Positions 50,339 through 62,639 of a DNA stretch of 64,000 nt are shown here, piece by piece. How positions within the stretch are numbered: the first letter of the stretch is position 1; each line of letters begins with the position of its first letter. The translations under genes were made by a program, and so were the position numbers. This stretch comes from Pampus argenteus. Its lineage: Eukaryota > Chordata > Actinopteri > Scombriformes > Stromateidae. Location of the stretch: NCBI GenBank assembly GCA_036937835.1, contig CM072871.1:1082501-1146500 (forward strand). The letters run 5' to 3'. The notes beneath the pieces are model-generated. The model made no database searches and had not been told where the DNA came from. It was given only the letters and a program-made list of their open reading frames with translations.

Positions 50339-52557
50339 GCTGGCCCTAACCTAAGTCCATTACCAAGAAGAGTCCGTCAACCCTTTTAGACCACACAGCA
50401 CTCTTTCTTCTGAACAGCTGCTGTGGTAGAAGAAGGACAGCGGCCATATTCACAAAGCCTTTGTAGCTTATAGTTGCTCTTAAACCGTAATTTTCTGAAT
50501 GACAGTGTTATAGAAAAGTGCTCTTGGGCTTCTGAAGTAAAGCCAAACCAACTGTCTTTGTCAGAGTAGATGTTAGCAGCTCTATGAATGTTTGACCCTC
50601 TGGAAACTTTACTCAGTATGTGACTGCAGAGGCTCTGCAGTGTGAGCGTTGGTCACAGAAACACAGATCATCACACACTGAGTAAGTTGATGAATGGGTC
50701 AAAACCTGAGTAATCAGTGTAGTCCCCCGCTAACATTCACAGCTGTAAAAACATTAAACATACGTAGAACCAAAACGCTAAAAGCACATTTACTTCAAGC
50801 CATCATGTATCTCCAGCATCTCGCTGGAAAATGACAACAATTCAAGTCCTTGGAAACCTTAAACTTTATAACGTTAATATTGAATTATCAAACTATAGCA
50901 ATATATGCCCTCAGTTTGCTAAGATGTTTCTAATATTTCAACATTTTCAATGGAAAAACAGTTTGACTTGTCAAAACGTTTATTTACTTGTCAAACTTGG
51001 GGCATTTTACTGTCATTTTATACAATAGTTAAAAACTCAAGTTGTCATGTATTGATTAAGTTAATGTTTGTAATATGTCTATTTTTAAAATGACACACAC
51101 AGATGACAGAAACCTATTAAATGTTGGTCTGCGCTTAGCTTCAGCCAGTAGCTATAAATTCATTTTGATATATTAATAAAAATGCTTTGTGAATAGAGGC
51201 CCTGTGACAGTAGTTTATCTTTCCAGTATATGTAAAGATGTTTGTATGAACATCTGTGGCTTCGATTAATAGACATTTCAGCAGGTGGTGGTATCTCTTG
51301 GGTAAATTTTATGTACAAAGAAAATTTTACCTTCACGACTCTTAAAAAAAATATTAGATTTTTTTTTTTAAAAACTGGAGTGATCAGCTTGTTCATGACA
51401 GACTTTTGATGGAATTTAGTTTAGTTGACTTGATGTAGTTTAAACTGGACTGATATACAGTCCTGTGTCTCATGGCAGAGGAAATCCTCACTGTATAAAT
51501 GAAAAACATCCTATTGACCCCCAAACGTTGTAAACACGGCTGATTCTGGGCTGGTTTCCTAGAGGAATATTAAATCTTAAATATTTCTTCCTTTTGCCTT
51601 CCTCTCGTTAACCTCAGTTCATTTATAGTCATTTCTTTCATATGTCTGTAAGAGTTTTTCAAACATTCAGACTTAATTTAGCAGCAGAACTGGCCCCTGA
51701 TTATATCACATCACTCTTCAGTCGCCCGGCTTTGTAAATACAAATTGTCATATTTTAGTCTCCCTATAAAATGCGATTAGTTTCTTATTTTATGTCTATT
51801 ACACTTAGAGTGGATGGTTTTCTACACGTCATTAATTTGTCAGGGCAGCAGGCACTGCTTTTGCTCCTCAATGCGTTTTGAATTTATTTATCAAATATCA
51901 CAAGCAAACAATTTAAAATTCGGAGGCTAAATATAACGAGGAGTTCACAAAGACGTCCTGCCATTTGGATTTAAGTTTCTTATGTGCCATTTTGTACAGT
52001 GTATTATTCTCCTTGTTAACTTCCTGTTCTTGATGTACCAGCCAACAAACATGATGATGATGATGTAATTTTTCAGTTAGTTTAAAATTAGGAGGACTTA
52101 ATGTAACCGGCTCACGTTGGCGTAAATATAAAGTGTGTGTAAATATAAACACTGATCACAAACCTTCATGAAAGAAATAATGTACATACTGTAGGTAGAA
52201 TGTGATGAAATTAAATGCCATCGTTAAATTTCAGCACTATGATTTATGAATAAGCCTTAATTGATGCGTCACTAGACTCAAACGTTACTTAGAGGCTCCA
52301 TCACAAACACGATTCTCTTCCATTGTGGATTTTTCCCGTTTTTAATTTTGCGTGCATCTTTTCAGGAAGTAGCAGGAAGCAGGTGATGTTTCAGCTTGAA
52401 CTGCTCGTGTTTGACATGTAAAATATTTGTTGCTTAAAATATCGAATGTAATGGCAATTTGCTTTCATGACAATAATGCATATAAGTTGAACAGCTGAAA
52501 TGATGTTTAATAAAGGATGAAATAAGTTTTTCCATTTAAACAGAAAAGTCAAATAAA
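50339..52557 (+). other. tial1: tial1 3' UTR
   Basis: About 2.2 kb of AT-rich sequence with many T-runs, ending at AATAAA 52509-52514 and 52552-52557. No open exon is visible. The extent is inferred from the poly(A) signals. Confidence 0.6.
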
Positions 52558-52592
52558 GAAACACTTGAACCTGGTCATTAATTATGTTTATT
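52552..52592. terminator. Facing poly(A) signals of tial1 (+) and pkd2l1 (-)
   Basis: AATAAA at 52552-52557 (+) faces TTTATT at 52587-52592, which is AATAAA on the - strand. The latter would give pkd2l1 a 3' UTR of about 750 nt. Expected cleavage sites coincide within a few bases. Confidence 0.55.
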
Positions 52593-53344
52593 AGACATAA
52601 ATAATTTGTGCTGTTTGCTTCACACAGAAGATAAATGATGTATATTCAGACATAGTAAATTACATTTCAACATCTTCTAAACTTTGTACAATCTGAATGT
52701 AAAATGCATAAACTAGACAGCATGTTTAATGTTTCTATCATTTGCTCGACATCTGTTCTGTTTTTTGTTTGCAGTTATGTTGAAGTATAAAATCTGCCCT
52801 CCGGACACTAATTCATCACAGGTTTGCTCCGTTATAACGTTAATTGTTAATAATTCTTGAACTATATATATTGCATAAAAATCTACTAGATAATTATTTG
52901 TAGATTTATTTCACCAAACTGCAAACAAGTTGATAATTTTTGAGTTAATAGAAATGAACTTGTCATAAACATTGAACGACTAAAGCAAAGCAAACGTTGA
53001 CTTAGATGTCGTACTGTCTAATAACGGATATACTTTAATTTATATACTTTTAATTTTCTAAATTACTGTGTGAATATATATTACACAACACTAATATGTC
53101 AACTACAACAGTATATTGTAGTCTGAGCTTAAACTTGAACCAGTTTGTGTTTATACAATATCAACATATTTCCATGAAATGTGACTAACTTATAATCGTG
53201 TTGAATATCAGTGTTTTTTATTGTTGATCGGACCATAACAGTCTAAAACCTGAAGAATATTTTCATCTAACTGTTTCTTGTTCGGTAATCTTCACGTCGG
53301 CTGACTTCCACGTATAACCCGTGATTCTGTTTCTCAGAGTTTAA

Positions 53345-56300
53345 TCACATACGACAGTCGACTGTGGAGTCGGAGCGAGCGGCTGGTCTCCTTGTTCCTC
53401 TGTCCACACAAAGCAGGACGCTCCCATCTGAGGCAGGTTCATCAGGCTGGATAGGGGGTAAAATAAAACAGAAAATATTCTGTATTTATAAGACTACAGA
53501 CATGCAGTGTAGTCTAATTTACTGGAATACTTGTGTATATACTAAATATATATGTTGTGATACTTTTTGGTGTATTTAATAAAAAACCAAGAATACAACT
53601 ACTAATATATCTCTCGGCTTTAAAATATCTGCAGCCTTTTTTCATACTCACATCATTTTTGGTCCCAGGTAGTTTCCCTGCTGTTTGGTTCCCTTTAGTT
53701 TTATCTTGTAAGCCCAGTTTCTCCATAATCAACTCAATCCTGGATGTGACGCCTGCCACAGAGCTTTCAAGGTGGAGAACCTGCCTGCTCAGCCTTCATG
53801 GAAACAGAGAGGTAATCAGATTTGGCCTAATGTCCATTGTGATTGTCTTATTTGAAGAACAAAATAGGTATTTTAAGACATCAGACCTTAGAAACTGTTC
53901 CTGATCCACAAAGGCTTGACTCGAGTGGTTCCTCTGATCGTTTAAGGTCACGGGAGGCTTCTCCAGTAAATCTTTCCCATAATTCATTCCAAGATTGTTG
54001 AGTTCGGCACAAAGAGCATCCTGAGAAAAATGGGAAAAATCACACATAACAAAACACAGCTCTGTTTGAATTAATCTCTATAGTTAAAATATGTGAAGAT
54101 GAAGGTCGCAGCTTGTAGACTACAGACCCGCTTTTCTTCCAGCTCTGTTTTCATCCGTTTTTGTTCGTCTTCATCTAGAACTTGATTCCCGTCACGGTCA
54201 AACCGTGAGAAAGCTGCAGAAATTTCATGATCAGCATGTCCCATCCTACGAGATCATGAGAGAGATGAAGGTTACGGTTCAGTGTTGGAATAAACAATCT
54301 TCTTTTGGATATTTTTGTCACTTACTCCTTCAGAGTCTCTCTGAAGTCCTTGAATTCAATCTCTCCAGATCCGGACCGCAGAGCCTTCTGAACGTCTGAT
54401 ATTTTCTCATTTTTAAGTTTCAGCTTCATGAAAGTCTTCATATAACTCTGAATTATGAGAAAAAGATGAAATGCTTGTGAGATTGTCTTAGTGCTTTAGA
54501 CAATACGTACCACACAGTGGGATTTCTGTTACCTGTTTGATGATGTCAGTAATCTGCAGCTCATCTTTTTGGGACGAAAGCTCCTCCTTAACCTCAGAAT
54601 ATGTGTCATTTATGATGGCCAGAAACATGTTCTGAAGAACAAATGCATGAAAAGGGACATGCTCATCTTTACCTTCTTATAATCAGATATCTCGTGTAGC
54701 AGAACAACTTACCAGTAGAACGAAGAAAACAAAGAACACGTAGGTGACAAAATAGATCGGCCCAAGAACTCTGTTTGCACGGTCGATGGCATTATAATCA
54801 AAGTCTCCAAGAATAATCCTGAACTGTGTGAAGCTGCAAGAAAAAAGGAAAATGATTATTTGATGCTTAATCATCCTTTTTAAATATTTGCCGCTGCTGC
54901 TTTGGACACGTCTTACATGCACTTGACGAAGGTGCTGAAGGAGTCAACCTCCGTCCCAAAGAGCAAATATCCAAGCTGAGCGTAGGCGAAGAACACGATG
55001 AAGAACATGATGGCAAATCCCAAGATATCTTTAGCACATCGACCCAGTGTGGAGGACAGCTGGGTCATAGTCTTATTAAAACTGATGTACTTGAAAACCT
55101 GGAGGGACGAGAAGAAGACAAACAACCGTCACAGCCAGATAACATTCCTACGTAAGGTTTCGGAGATAGCAGCACTTTACCTTGATCCACGCAAAGAACA
55201 AGTTCACTGCATTCATGTTGTTGTATTGCGTTTGCCAAAACGCCAGAAATTCAAAATCAGCGTAGATGCCAGGTTGCTCCAGCAGTTTGCCGAGCAAGTT
55301 GTCCACTTTGACAGTACGGAAAATATTGAATACGATGGCAACGATGGCGAGCTGGAAGAGATAACAGCGTTACTTCTGTGAGGATCAGAAGAAAGGATAA
55401 ATAGATTAACAAATACATTTTCTTACCATTATGACCACAATATCCAATATGTTCCAGATGCTTTTAAAGTAGGAGAACTTGTGTATTCGCAGCTCAAGAA
55501 TCTCCTCCACAACATAATAGAGGATAAATAAACAGAAGACGATCTCGCAGCCGAAGATGAAATAATCCCAGTAGGTGATGTAGCGAATCAGTTTGACTGT
55601 TCGTATCTGGTAGGACGAGATTGCTCCGCCAGTTGCTGGAAATTCAATCACCAACCTGCAAGAAGTGAGTAAAGCTTTGGTCAACCGCAACAATGGTCAC
55701 TAACCAACTGCAAAAGTTGCTTTTGTCAGTTTCTCTTTACCTGATGACGCAGAACATGTTGATGTTTGCGTTGTAAGTGGAGAAGTCGATGAAGACTACT
55801 CTGGTTCCTCGGTCAAGCCAAAGGTTGTCCTTCAGTTCTGACAGTATGATGGAGCTCGCCTCCTTGGTTTGACTCAGGTCCTGATAGTATCCTGCTCCAC
55901 TGTAGGTGGTCAGCAAGCCCCAGTGGGATGAACCCTTGATGTCTTTCTCTGTGTAGTAGGTCCAGCTGCAGACAGCACAAACATAGCTCAGGAAAAAGCG
56001 CTAACAGCACACCCAAAGTAACCCCACAATGAAAACAGTGAGCCGCTCACGCTGTGCCATTTATCAGACCGAAGTTATGATCATCTTCCTTCTTCTCATT
56101 GTAGACATCGAAACATCCAGCGATCTCATCTTGAAAGTCTTTGTGGACCTTGCAGGAGTTGTTCTTGATTTTGATCTGCCTCATCCTGGGGACTCCCAGC
56201 AGCATGTTCTCATAGTAGATGAAGGACACGTCTCCGTTGTCCAGGGACTCGTTATTGTACCATTTAGTCCAGTAGAGGCCGTCCAGTAATGGTCCCTGGG

Positions 56301-58326
56301 CATACTGTGCATGTACAAAGAGGGTGGATGCAGTTTTAATCATGTTAATTTGTTTAGCACAGTTTTTCAGGTTTTTCACTGATTTGTCACTGTGGTGGTG
56401 AACATGGAGGAAATGAATATGGTGGAAAACTCACACTCCAGAAGTCGGCCATGGTGCCGATGGACTGAAACCTAACCCCGTATTCACCGGCTGTGTTCAC
56501 AAACAGGTCCGTCATGGCCTTCGTGTAATAGTAGGTGCTTGAGTTGGTCATACCGTATGTCACTGAAAGACAACGTAACCACATTAACGCCCAGTCGTTG
56601 ATTCCTATCTGGATTTGCTCAGGCTCAGCTCTAAATGTTGCTCCATTCAACGGCCTGAAGATAAGACAACTAAGAAGCAGACACGCAAGGCCTCATTGAA
56701 GACTTGTTGTTTGGCTTTGTTTATACCACAGCTGTCAAATGGATCCAGATTAGAGGCCGTAATTTGTTTGAAGAGAGAGCACGCTGGCCTGACGTAAATA
56801 GCCTCATCAAACAATGTAAATCTAACCCAGACAAAGCAACAATGGACGAAGCTAAATGCTCTTATCGCTAAAAGGCAAGAAAGCAGTGCCCACGTCCTTT
56901 TCAATGCTAAACCTCAGCTGGACAATGGCTTTCAGGCCGAGGAATGGGGAGAGCAGGCATTAAAGCAGAGGGAAGCTTTTGATGGTAAATCAACAGTCCA
57001 AAGTGCTCTTTACAGTAACATCCTCCCAAATATACACGGTGAGCACCTCAACAAGTCCACTGAAAACAAGTCAAGTATGTAAAATGAATATTGAAATACA
57101 CAAACACAGACATAAAGTGCACAAATACAGACACAGTCAGCAAAAACGTGAATCAGCTGAACTGAAAATACATTGTGTTGCACAGCATTGATTTCTCTTT
57201 ATGTCCTGTAAAAACATCATGTAGAGCTGCAACGATTAATCAATTAGTCAATCGACAGAAAATTATTTTGATAATCAAACAATCATTTGTGTAGAAAGAT
57301 TTTTTTTTAAAGAGTCAAAAGATTAGCTGGTTTTGACCTTTATTGCTTTTCTGCATCTAGATATTTAACTGAATATCTTTAAGTTGTGTCCTGTTGTCAT
57401 CTCAAGACGTCACCTGTGAATCTGGGAAATTATAATGTTCATTTTTTCACTTTTTTCTGGCAAACAAATAAAGAAACTAATTGGCAGATTAATCAATAAT
57501 GAAAATCATTGTTAGTCTGCGTTTATGTATTAAAAGAATACTAATATATTTCTATGCTTTTATGACTTTTCAGTGAATTAAATAAAAGTAAAAGTAAAGT
57601 ATTTAAGCAGATGTAATTGAACTTTATTTACTTAGAATTAGTTGGAAATGCTGTTTGATCAGAATACTTAACATCAGTAGCAGACATGTATATTTAAACA
57701 CACACTAGTATACGTACAGAGACATATATCCACCAGGAACACCAGGTAGACCAGTAACTCCCGCAGCGTAGTTCGGACAAACAGTTCTCTGTTGTTTGAA
57801 GTGTTTTCAGTCAATGTCGTCGCCCACAAGCCTACAGAAAATATCACAGCAAGGTACCATTTATGTCATTATGACACCACATTATTTATAGTCAAAACTG
57901 TGTTTTTATCAGACCTATCATGCAAGGGGTATATTGACTGTAATCCCTGGGAGATGGAAAGCAGCTGAAGGCCCACTTCGTTTAGCCAATAAAATAATTG
58001 ACAAGAGTTTAAGGTTAAACAGGAGACATTGAGAGAGATTCGTTGGTACTCAGTGGGTTCCTACCTTTGATAAAAGAGCAGCAGCCTCTGCGTTTCTTCT
58101 CCAGGCTTTGATCAGCAGACTCTGGTTCCTCTGGGAACGGGCTCGGGCTGTCCATGGAGTCCTGGAAGAGGGGCTGCGGGTTGTAGATGGTGCTCACAGC
58201 TCGGGGCAGAGGTGGAGGGGAGCCACAGTAGCCCTGGTTCACCCAGGCCCCGTTACCCATGGCGTCCAACTCACACTCCACCTGCCCGGTCAGGTGGCTG
58301 TCGGCCCGGTTGTTCAGGCACTTCAT
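53345..58326 (-). CDS. pkd2l1: Polycystin-2-like 1 (TRPP cation channel)
   Basis: A homotetrameric, calcium-permeable TRP channel of cilia and of spinal CSF-contacting neurons. Fifteen exons 5' to 3': 58065-58326, 57718-57831, 56435-56562, 56051-56304, 55741-55965, 55427-55655, 55181-55351, 54917-55098, 54713-54833, 54533-54631, 54326-54447, 54128-54245, 53887-54020, 53652-53793, 53345-53446. This gives 800 residues (human about 805). S1 (LLVYLVFLVDICLL), the extracellular polycystin/TOP domain (YYENMLLGVPRMRQ), S2-S6 and the pore filter LGD (residues 530-532, IILGDFDY). The C-terminus has a canonical EF-hand loop (652-663, DRDGNQVLDEDE) and a coiled coil (about 725-765). The donor after 54128 (GTCTGT) is weak. 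The N-terminal start is the first in-frame ATG and is less certain. Confidence 0.95.
57221..57519 (+). mobile_element. Interspersed palindromic-ended repeat in pkd2l1 intron 2
   Basis: It begins GTAGAGCTGCAACGATTAAT and ends AATCAATAATGAAAATCATTGTTAG, so the ends are roughly complementary (GATTAAT-rich). The middle (CTGAATATCTTTAAGTTGTG) is shared with 21921-22120. This is a common fish non-autonomous repeat. Confidence 0.75.
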
Positions 58327-58631
58327 GATGCGAGGCAGCTGTGTTCCTGTGTTTGGACTGCTGCCGTTCAGGATCAGAGAGGAAAGTGAAGCAGAGCCGT
58401 GCAGGCAGCTTTTGAACAGCTGCTGGTGAGATGATTACAAAGAGTGGATGACATAAGCTCTGTTGAGGGAGGAGTTTTGAGATTTAGATCCAGTTAAAAC
58501 ACGCTGAGGTTGAACATTGACATAGTCGTGTGCTGTTATTAACGGACGGCTTATGTGTGCATGGAAATTTGGGGATGTTTCTTCTCATTTGATTGTGTTT
58601 TCAGTTACCAGGTGACTTTTACCTTCATTCT

Positions 58632-58694
58632 GTAGTAGTAGTATTAGTAGTAGTAGTATTAGTAGTAGTAGTATTAGTAGTAGTAGTAGTAGTA
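58632..58694. repeat. (TAG)n trinucleotide repeat upstream of pkd2l1
   Basis: TAG units with interspersed TAT, about 63 bp. Simple repeat in the pkd2l1 5' flank. Confidence 0.9.
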
Positions 58695-60092
58695 CTACAC
58701 TACCACATAACCGCATCTTCATTATAAAACAGAGCATCCAGCCTAAATAATTCAGCAGTTGAACGACATGTTCATTTTTGGCCCTCTCAGTTACTTCCAT
58801 GCTGAGCACATTGTTGTCACTATTGATCACCAACTCATCCAATAATACGCTCCTATTGAGGAAATCAATTAATTGCATGTCAATTCTATTTAACTGTTCA
58901 CCGCTTGTGACTGAATTAATTAATTAAGAGCATAATTGCAGTGTCACTGATGGACTCTGCCTCATTACCATTAAGCACTTTTGACTCTCTCTATTCATTT
59001 TTGGCATGCCAACTGTCAGAAAGCGTTTATTACGTATGCAAACATTCACTGTGGCGTATGAATCATTACGACCATCTGTATCAGCGTTTGGCACCTCAAC
59101 ACAACGAGCTCGTCGCAACACGAATCACACATGTACTTAAGCACACTTGGCTCATGTCACTGAGCTGTGTTTCACTTTTGTTTTCAGTGATTTTGTGTCT
59201 AATATCCATCTGCACATCTGGTTTTTTTTTGCACTAAAAACAGCAGATACTTCCAGACAGTTAATGCACTGCTGTGGATGTCTTGTCTTTAATGCGGTTT
59301 GGGTCCAGCTATAGACGTTCATGCTTCAGCGGCTGTGAACAGAGCGATTACACACAGCCATTAGCACACAATGAGTTTAATTTCTGCTCCCCCGCTGAAG
59401 CCGCGGCAGGATCTGGCACACAGGCTTCCTTAATCTGCTGCGGCTTGTGCCACCATTCAAACTTTTTCAAATCTGTAACAATCACTTTTCAATGGCTAAT
59501 GATTGCCATTTAAATGTAGCTGTGTGGATGCCATTCCTTGTTACAGTAGACTACGCTGTGACAGACCTGGATCAATATAATAAAGGGTTGTTTTCACAGA
59601 GAGAATTTTGTTTTTCAGTAAGAAAAGTTGAATTATTGCACTCAGACTTGAATTCTGAGTCTATTTTTTGTTTAGACGTCGTCTCCATTGACGTAACAGC
59701 GTCTTATCTCAGAGCACAGGAGCTCCGGACGAAAGGATGATTTATTCCCCCGGAGAGCAGAGCCAGGACCTGCCATCACTCCTACTGAGAACCTGACACG
59801 TACCAAACAAAGGATGTGATGTAAATTACTCCTCCTCCTCGATAACCTTGTTTTAGTGCTACACAGAGCAGTGAGATAATGAGGGATGAAATTCCAGTGC
59901 TTTCTAATTAGTTAATTCAATTAAAAAAAATGACCATCTTTACCTCTGAAACTTTTAGAAATGTGCACTTTTAAGTAGTTTATATACAACAAATATAACA
60001 TATATTATAATACAGTAGTCTCTGTCTTAACTCCATAATCAGCTCACGGCTGCACAAAGACAACAAGAGAAATGTTTTCATACAAAATAGTT
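58695..60092. other. pkd2l1-atoh7 spacer, no gene found
   Basis: No exon with a credible frame and splice sites. The stretch 59300-59560 is repeat-free and of balanced composition, with CAATGGCTAATGATTGCCATT near 59489. That is the look of a conserved non-coding element, but conservation cannot be judged from one genome. Confidence 0.4.
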
Positions 60093-60562
60093 TTTATTTT
60101 CAATCAAAAACAGTAATTGAACAAAATAGAGGTCTGCATGTGGAAAATAACATTTTTCAACTCTACAAACTTTCACAATAGTTTCATGTTAACTGTGCAA
60201 CTAAATACCACAACGATTTTATCTGAATCCATTGAAAATTGCATTGCAACATTTTAGGGCCATATCAAAATAACTGATAGAAATACACCATTGTCTGCAT
60301 CCTCAGTACAATCTAATGGTCATACAGTCATAATGACACTACACGTCTTTCATCACTGTACTCAACGTAGCTGTTTTCTAGCAGAAATAAATAGACAAAG
60401 ACTTGAAACAGAAGCCTTTCTGATTGTCATACGAATACTAGATAAACATAACAAAAAGAAAATAATGCAATACAAATGTATTTACTGTCTCCTGGATTGG
60501 AGGAGAAATATTCACATTGTCACTCACAACATGACTGATTATCTACCAGAACAGCAGCAGCT
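60093..60562 (-). other. atoh7: atoh7 3' UTR with poly(A) signal
   Basis: TTTATT at 60093-60098 is AATAAA on the - strand, giving a 3' UTR of about 460 nt. It is AT-rich and non-coding. Confidence 0.6.
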
Positions 60563-60988
60563 TTACGCCTGAACTTGATGGCCATCGAACTGGTACGAGA
60601 AGGACGAGTGGATGTACTCCTGCTCAGTAGGAGAGTCGTACCTCACCAGGCAGGAGTAGTTTTCAGGCTGCATACAGTCAAACTGCAGGTCCAGCCACTG
60701 CCTGTGGGGAGCGCTGTGCCTCCTGGGGTCTGTCAGGATCCGGTTGAGGGCCATGATGTAGCTGAGGGCCATCTGCAGGGTTTCATACTTGGACAGTTTT
60801 TTGTCTTGGCCCCACTGGGGAACAACTTTGCGTAAGCGATCAAAGGCCGTGTTCAAACCCTGCATCCTCTTCCTCTCTCTGGCGTTGGCCGCCATCCTTC
60901 GCCGTGTGGCAGTCTCATATTTCTCTGGACTCTTGGCGTCCATCTCTGAGGACTCAGAGTCGCTGCAGCTGGGTCGACGGGACTTCAT
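60563..60988 (-). CDS. atoh7: Atonal bHLH transcription factor 7 (Ath5)
   Basis: A nuclear bHLH activator that binds E-boxes with E-proteins and is required for retinal ganglion cell fate. One exon, 141 residues, as in other vertebrates. The start MKSRRPSC (60988) matches the family start and has G at -3. An upstream in-frame ATG at 61096 would add 36 residues but has a weak context. The bHLH spans about 29-85 (RRRMAANARERKRMQGLNTA, with NARER as the basic DNA-contact part). A short C-terminal tail follows (DSPTEQEYIHSSFSYQFDGH). ATOH1 is excluded by the tail and size. Confidence 0.96.
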   Translation of the reverse strand: MKSRRPSCSDSESSEMDAKSPEKYETATRRRMAANARERKRMQGLNTAFDRLRKVVPQWGQDKKLSKYETLQMALSYIMALNRILTDPRRHSAPHRQWLDLQFDCMQPENYSCLVRYDSPTEQEYIHSSFSYQFDGHQVQA

Positions 60989-61234
60989 GACGTCTGGTTG
61001 AAGAATCAAAGCGGTGAACGTCCTCAGATCAGAAAGACTCAGATATGAGTCGACAGATTGTCCTGGGATGTTTCCAGCTTCAGCCTCAGGATTCATCAGA
61101 GGTCTCCTCCACAGTATGTTACAGCCTGGCTACGTTCAAGCTGTTGGTCCTTTAGTGTCGAGTGTTTGTACCTCCAGATAGTGGACGAGAAGAGTCCAAG
61201 GTGTCTGTGATCCTGGAGACAGTGAGGCAGCAGC

Positions 61235-61273
61235 TTTTATAAGGCGGAGCAGATGAACAGGTGGCAGCAGGTG
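61235..61273 (-). promoter_or_regulatory. atoh7: atoh7 core promoter: TATA box and two CACCTG E-boxes
   Basis: TTTTATA at 61235-61241 reads TATAAAA on the - strand. Just upstream in the gene, CAGGTG at 61258-61263 and 61268-61273 read CACCTG on the - strand, exactly 10 bp apart. Proneural/Ath5 E-boxes close to a TATA box are known for vertebrate ath5 genes and serve autoregulation. Confidence 0.7.
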
Positions 61274-61364
61274 GAGTCCCTGCCCCCCCATCCGCCCTCC
61301 CCATCCTCAGTATTACTCATAGAGAAACACACCCATACAGACTCATAAACACCCACACCCACTC

Positions 61365-61388
61365 TCAACACACACACACACACACACA
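61365..61388. repeat. (CA)n microsatellite upstream of atoh7
   Basis: ACACAC run ending in CACAAACAAAAC, about 100 bp upstream of the E-box pair. Confidence 0.85.
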
Positions 61389-62456
61389 AACAAAACCTTA
61401 ATGAAATTCCAATTATCTTGGCCGTGGCTTCACTCAGAGCCATGTGTCACAAACACCAAAAGTTCACCATCTGGCCGACAACTCATCACAGCTGATGCTG
61501 CAAACAAACCTTTACATGTTTTCCACTTTATATTATATTCCCACCGATGCATACGTAAAATCACACCAAACCCAACAACATAGGAATTAAATATTACTAT
61601 TTAAATTAAACAGAAAATCCACCAATCATGTAATAAAATTATTATTCTCAAGTATTAGAGAATGTCAGTAAAATAGATTTATAAAATAATTTTTAAAATC
61701 TAGTTTTAGTTAATTTAAGGAGTTTTTAACCGTTGTTGTCTCATTAAATACACGAACATATCTCACCTCATTATGTAACATGTAGGTTGTCTAGTTGTTC
61801 TTTAAACAGTTGTTTTTTTAGGTTAAATCTGTCTCAAAAATTTACCTTTTTGCGATGAAAAATGTCTAAATTTTCCACCTAATAATTGTTGTATTGTGTT
61901 GCAGCTATTTCTTTCTCTTTTTAAATCTGATGTATCACAACAACAAATATGTAAATAAGAAATTAAATATGAAATCTCTGAAACAATAAAACACATCAGG
62001 TTTTATTAAGTTAGAAAGTCGCCTTTCGCTTCTTATGAAACTGATGCGATAATAACCATAATCTGAGATTAGCCCGAGGCAACAGAAGTGTAAGTGAGGC
62101 CTGTAACCTGAGGGATTTTAACAGCATATCAGGGGATTAAGGCTCTCAAACAATATGGGACAAGATGGTGCACAGATTACTGCACCATCTGAGATTTGGA
62201 CACTTTTCAGAAAAAAAATCTGACATTTCTTCTACTTTACATGGTAAAAATATACTTACTATAGTCTGTAAGGGTGTTAATCTGTGCTCCTAATGAATCA
62301 CAGTATGTGGGATGCATTAATGTTCCTTATGTACTGGGCACCACATGTGAAATAAATAATTGATCTGTGTAGTGGGCCGAGAAAAATGAGACCGACAGAA
62401 TAATTTGTCTGTCCGTCCTTCCCATCTGCCAACATTGAATTCTGTAATTCAGGAGC

Positions 62457-62620
62457 ACAAACACACAAAACACGTTCAGATACACAAAACACACATTTAA
62501 ACACACAAAACACACATTTAAACACACAAAACACACGTTTAAACACACAAAACACACATTTAAACACACAAAACACGTTCAAACACACATTTAAACACAC
62601 AAAACACACGTTCAAACACA
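62457..62620. repeat. Minisatellite, about 22-bp unit (TTTAAACACACAAAACACAC)
   Basis: About seven units built from AAACACACAAAACACACATTT with TTT/GTT variation. It keeps a - strand frame open (CLNVCFV repeats), which is a by-product. Confidence 0.9.
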
Positions 62621-62639
62621 CCTAACTGATCATTTACCC

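Noticed and set aside
62298..62621. Cys/Val repeat protein (CLNVCFV units) on the - strand
   Set aside because: It is the translation of the CA-rich minisatellite at 62457-62620.
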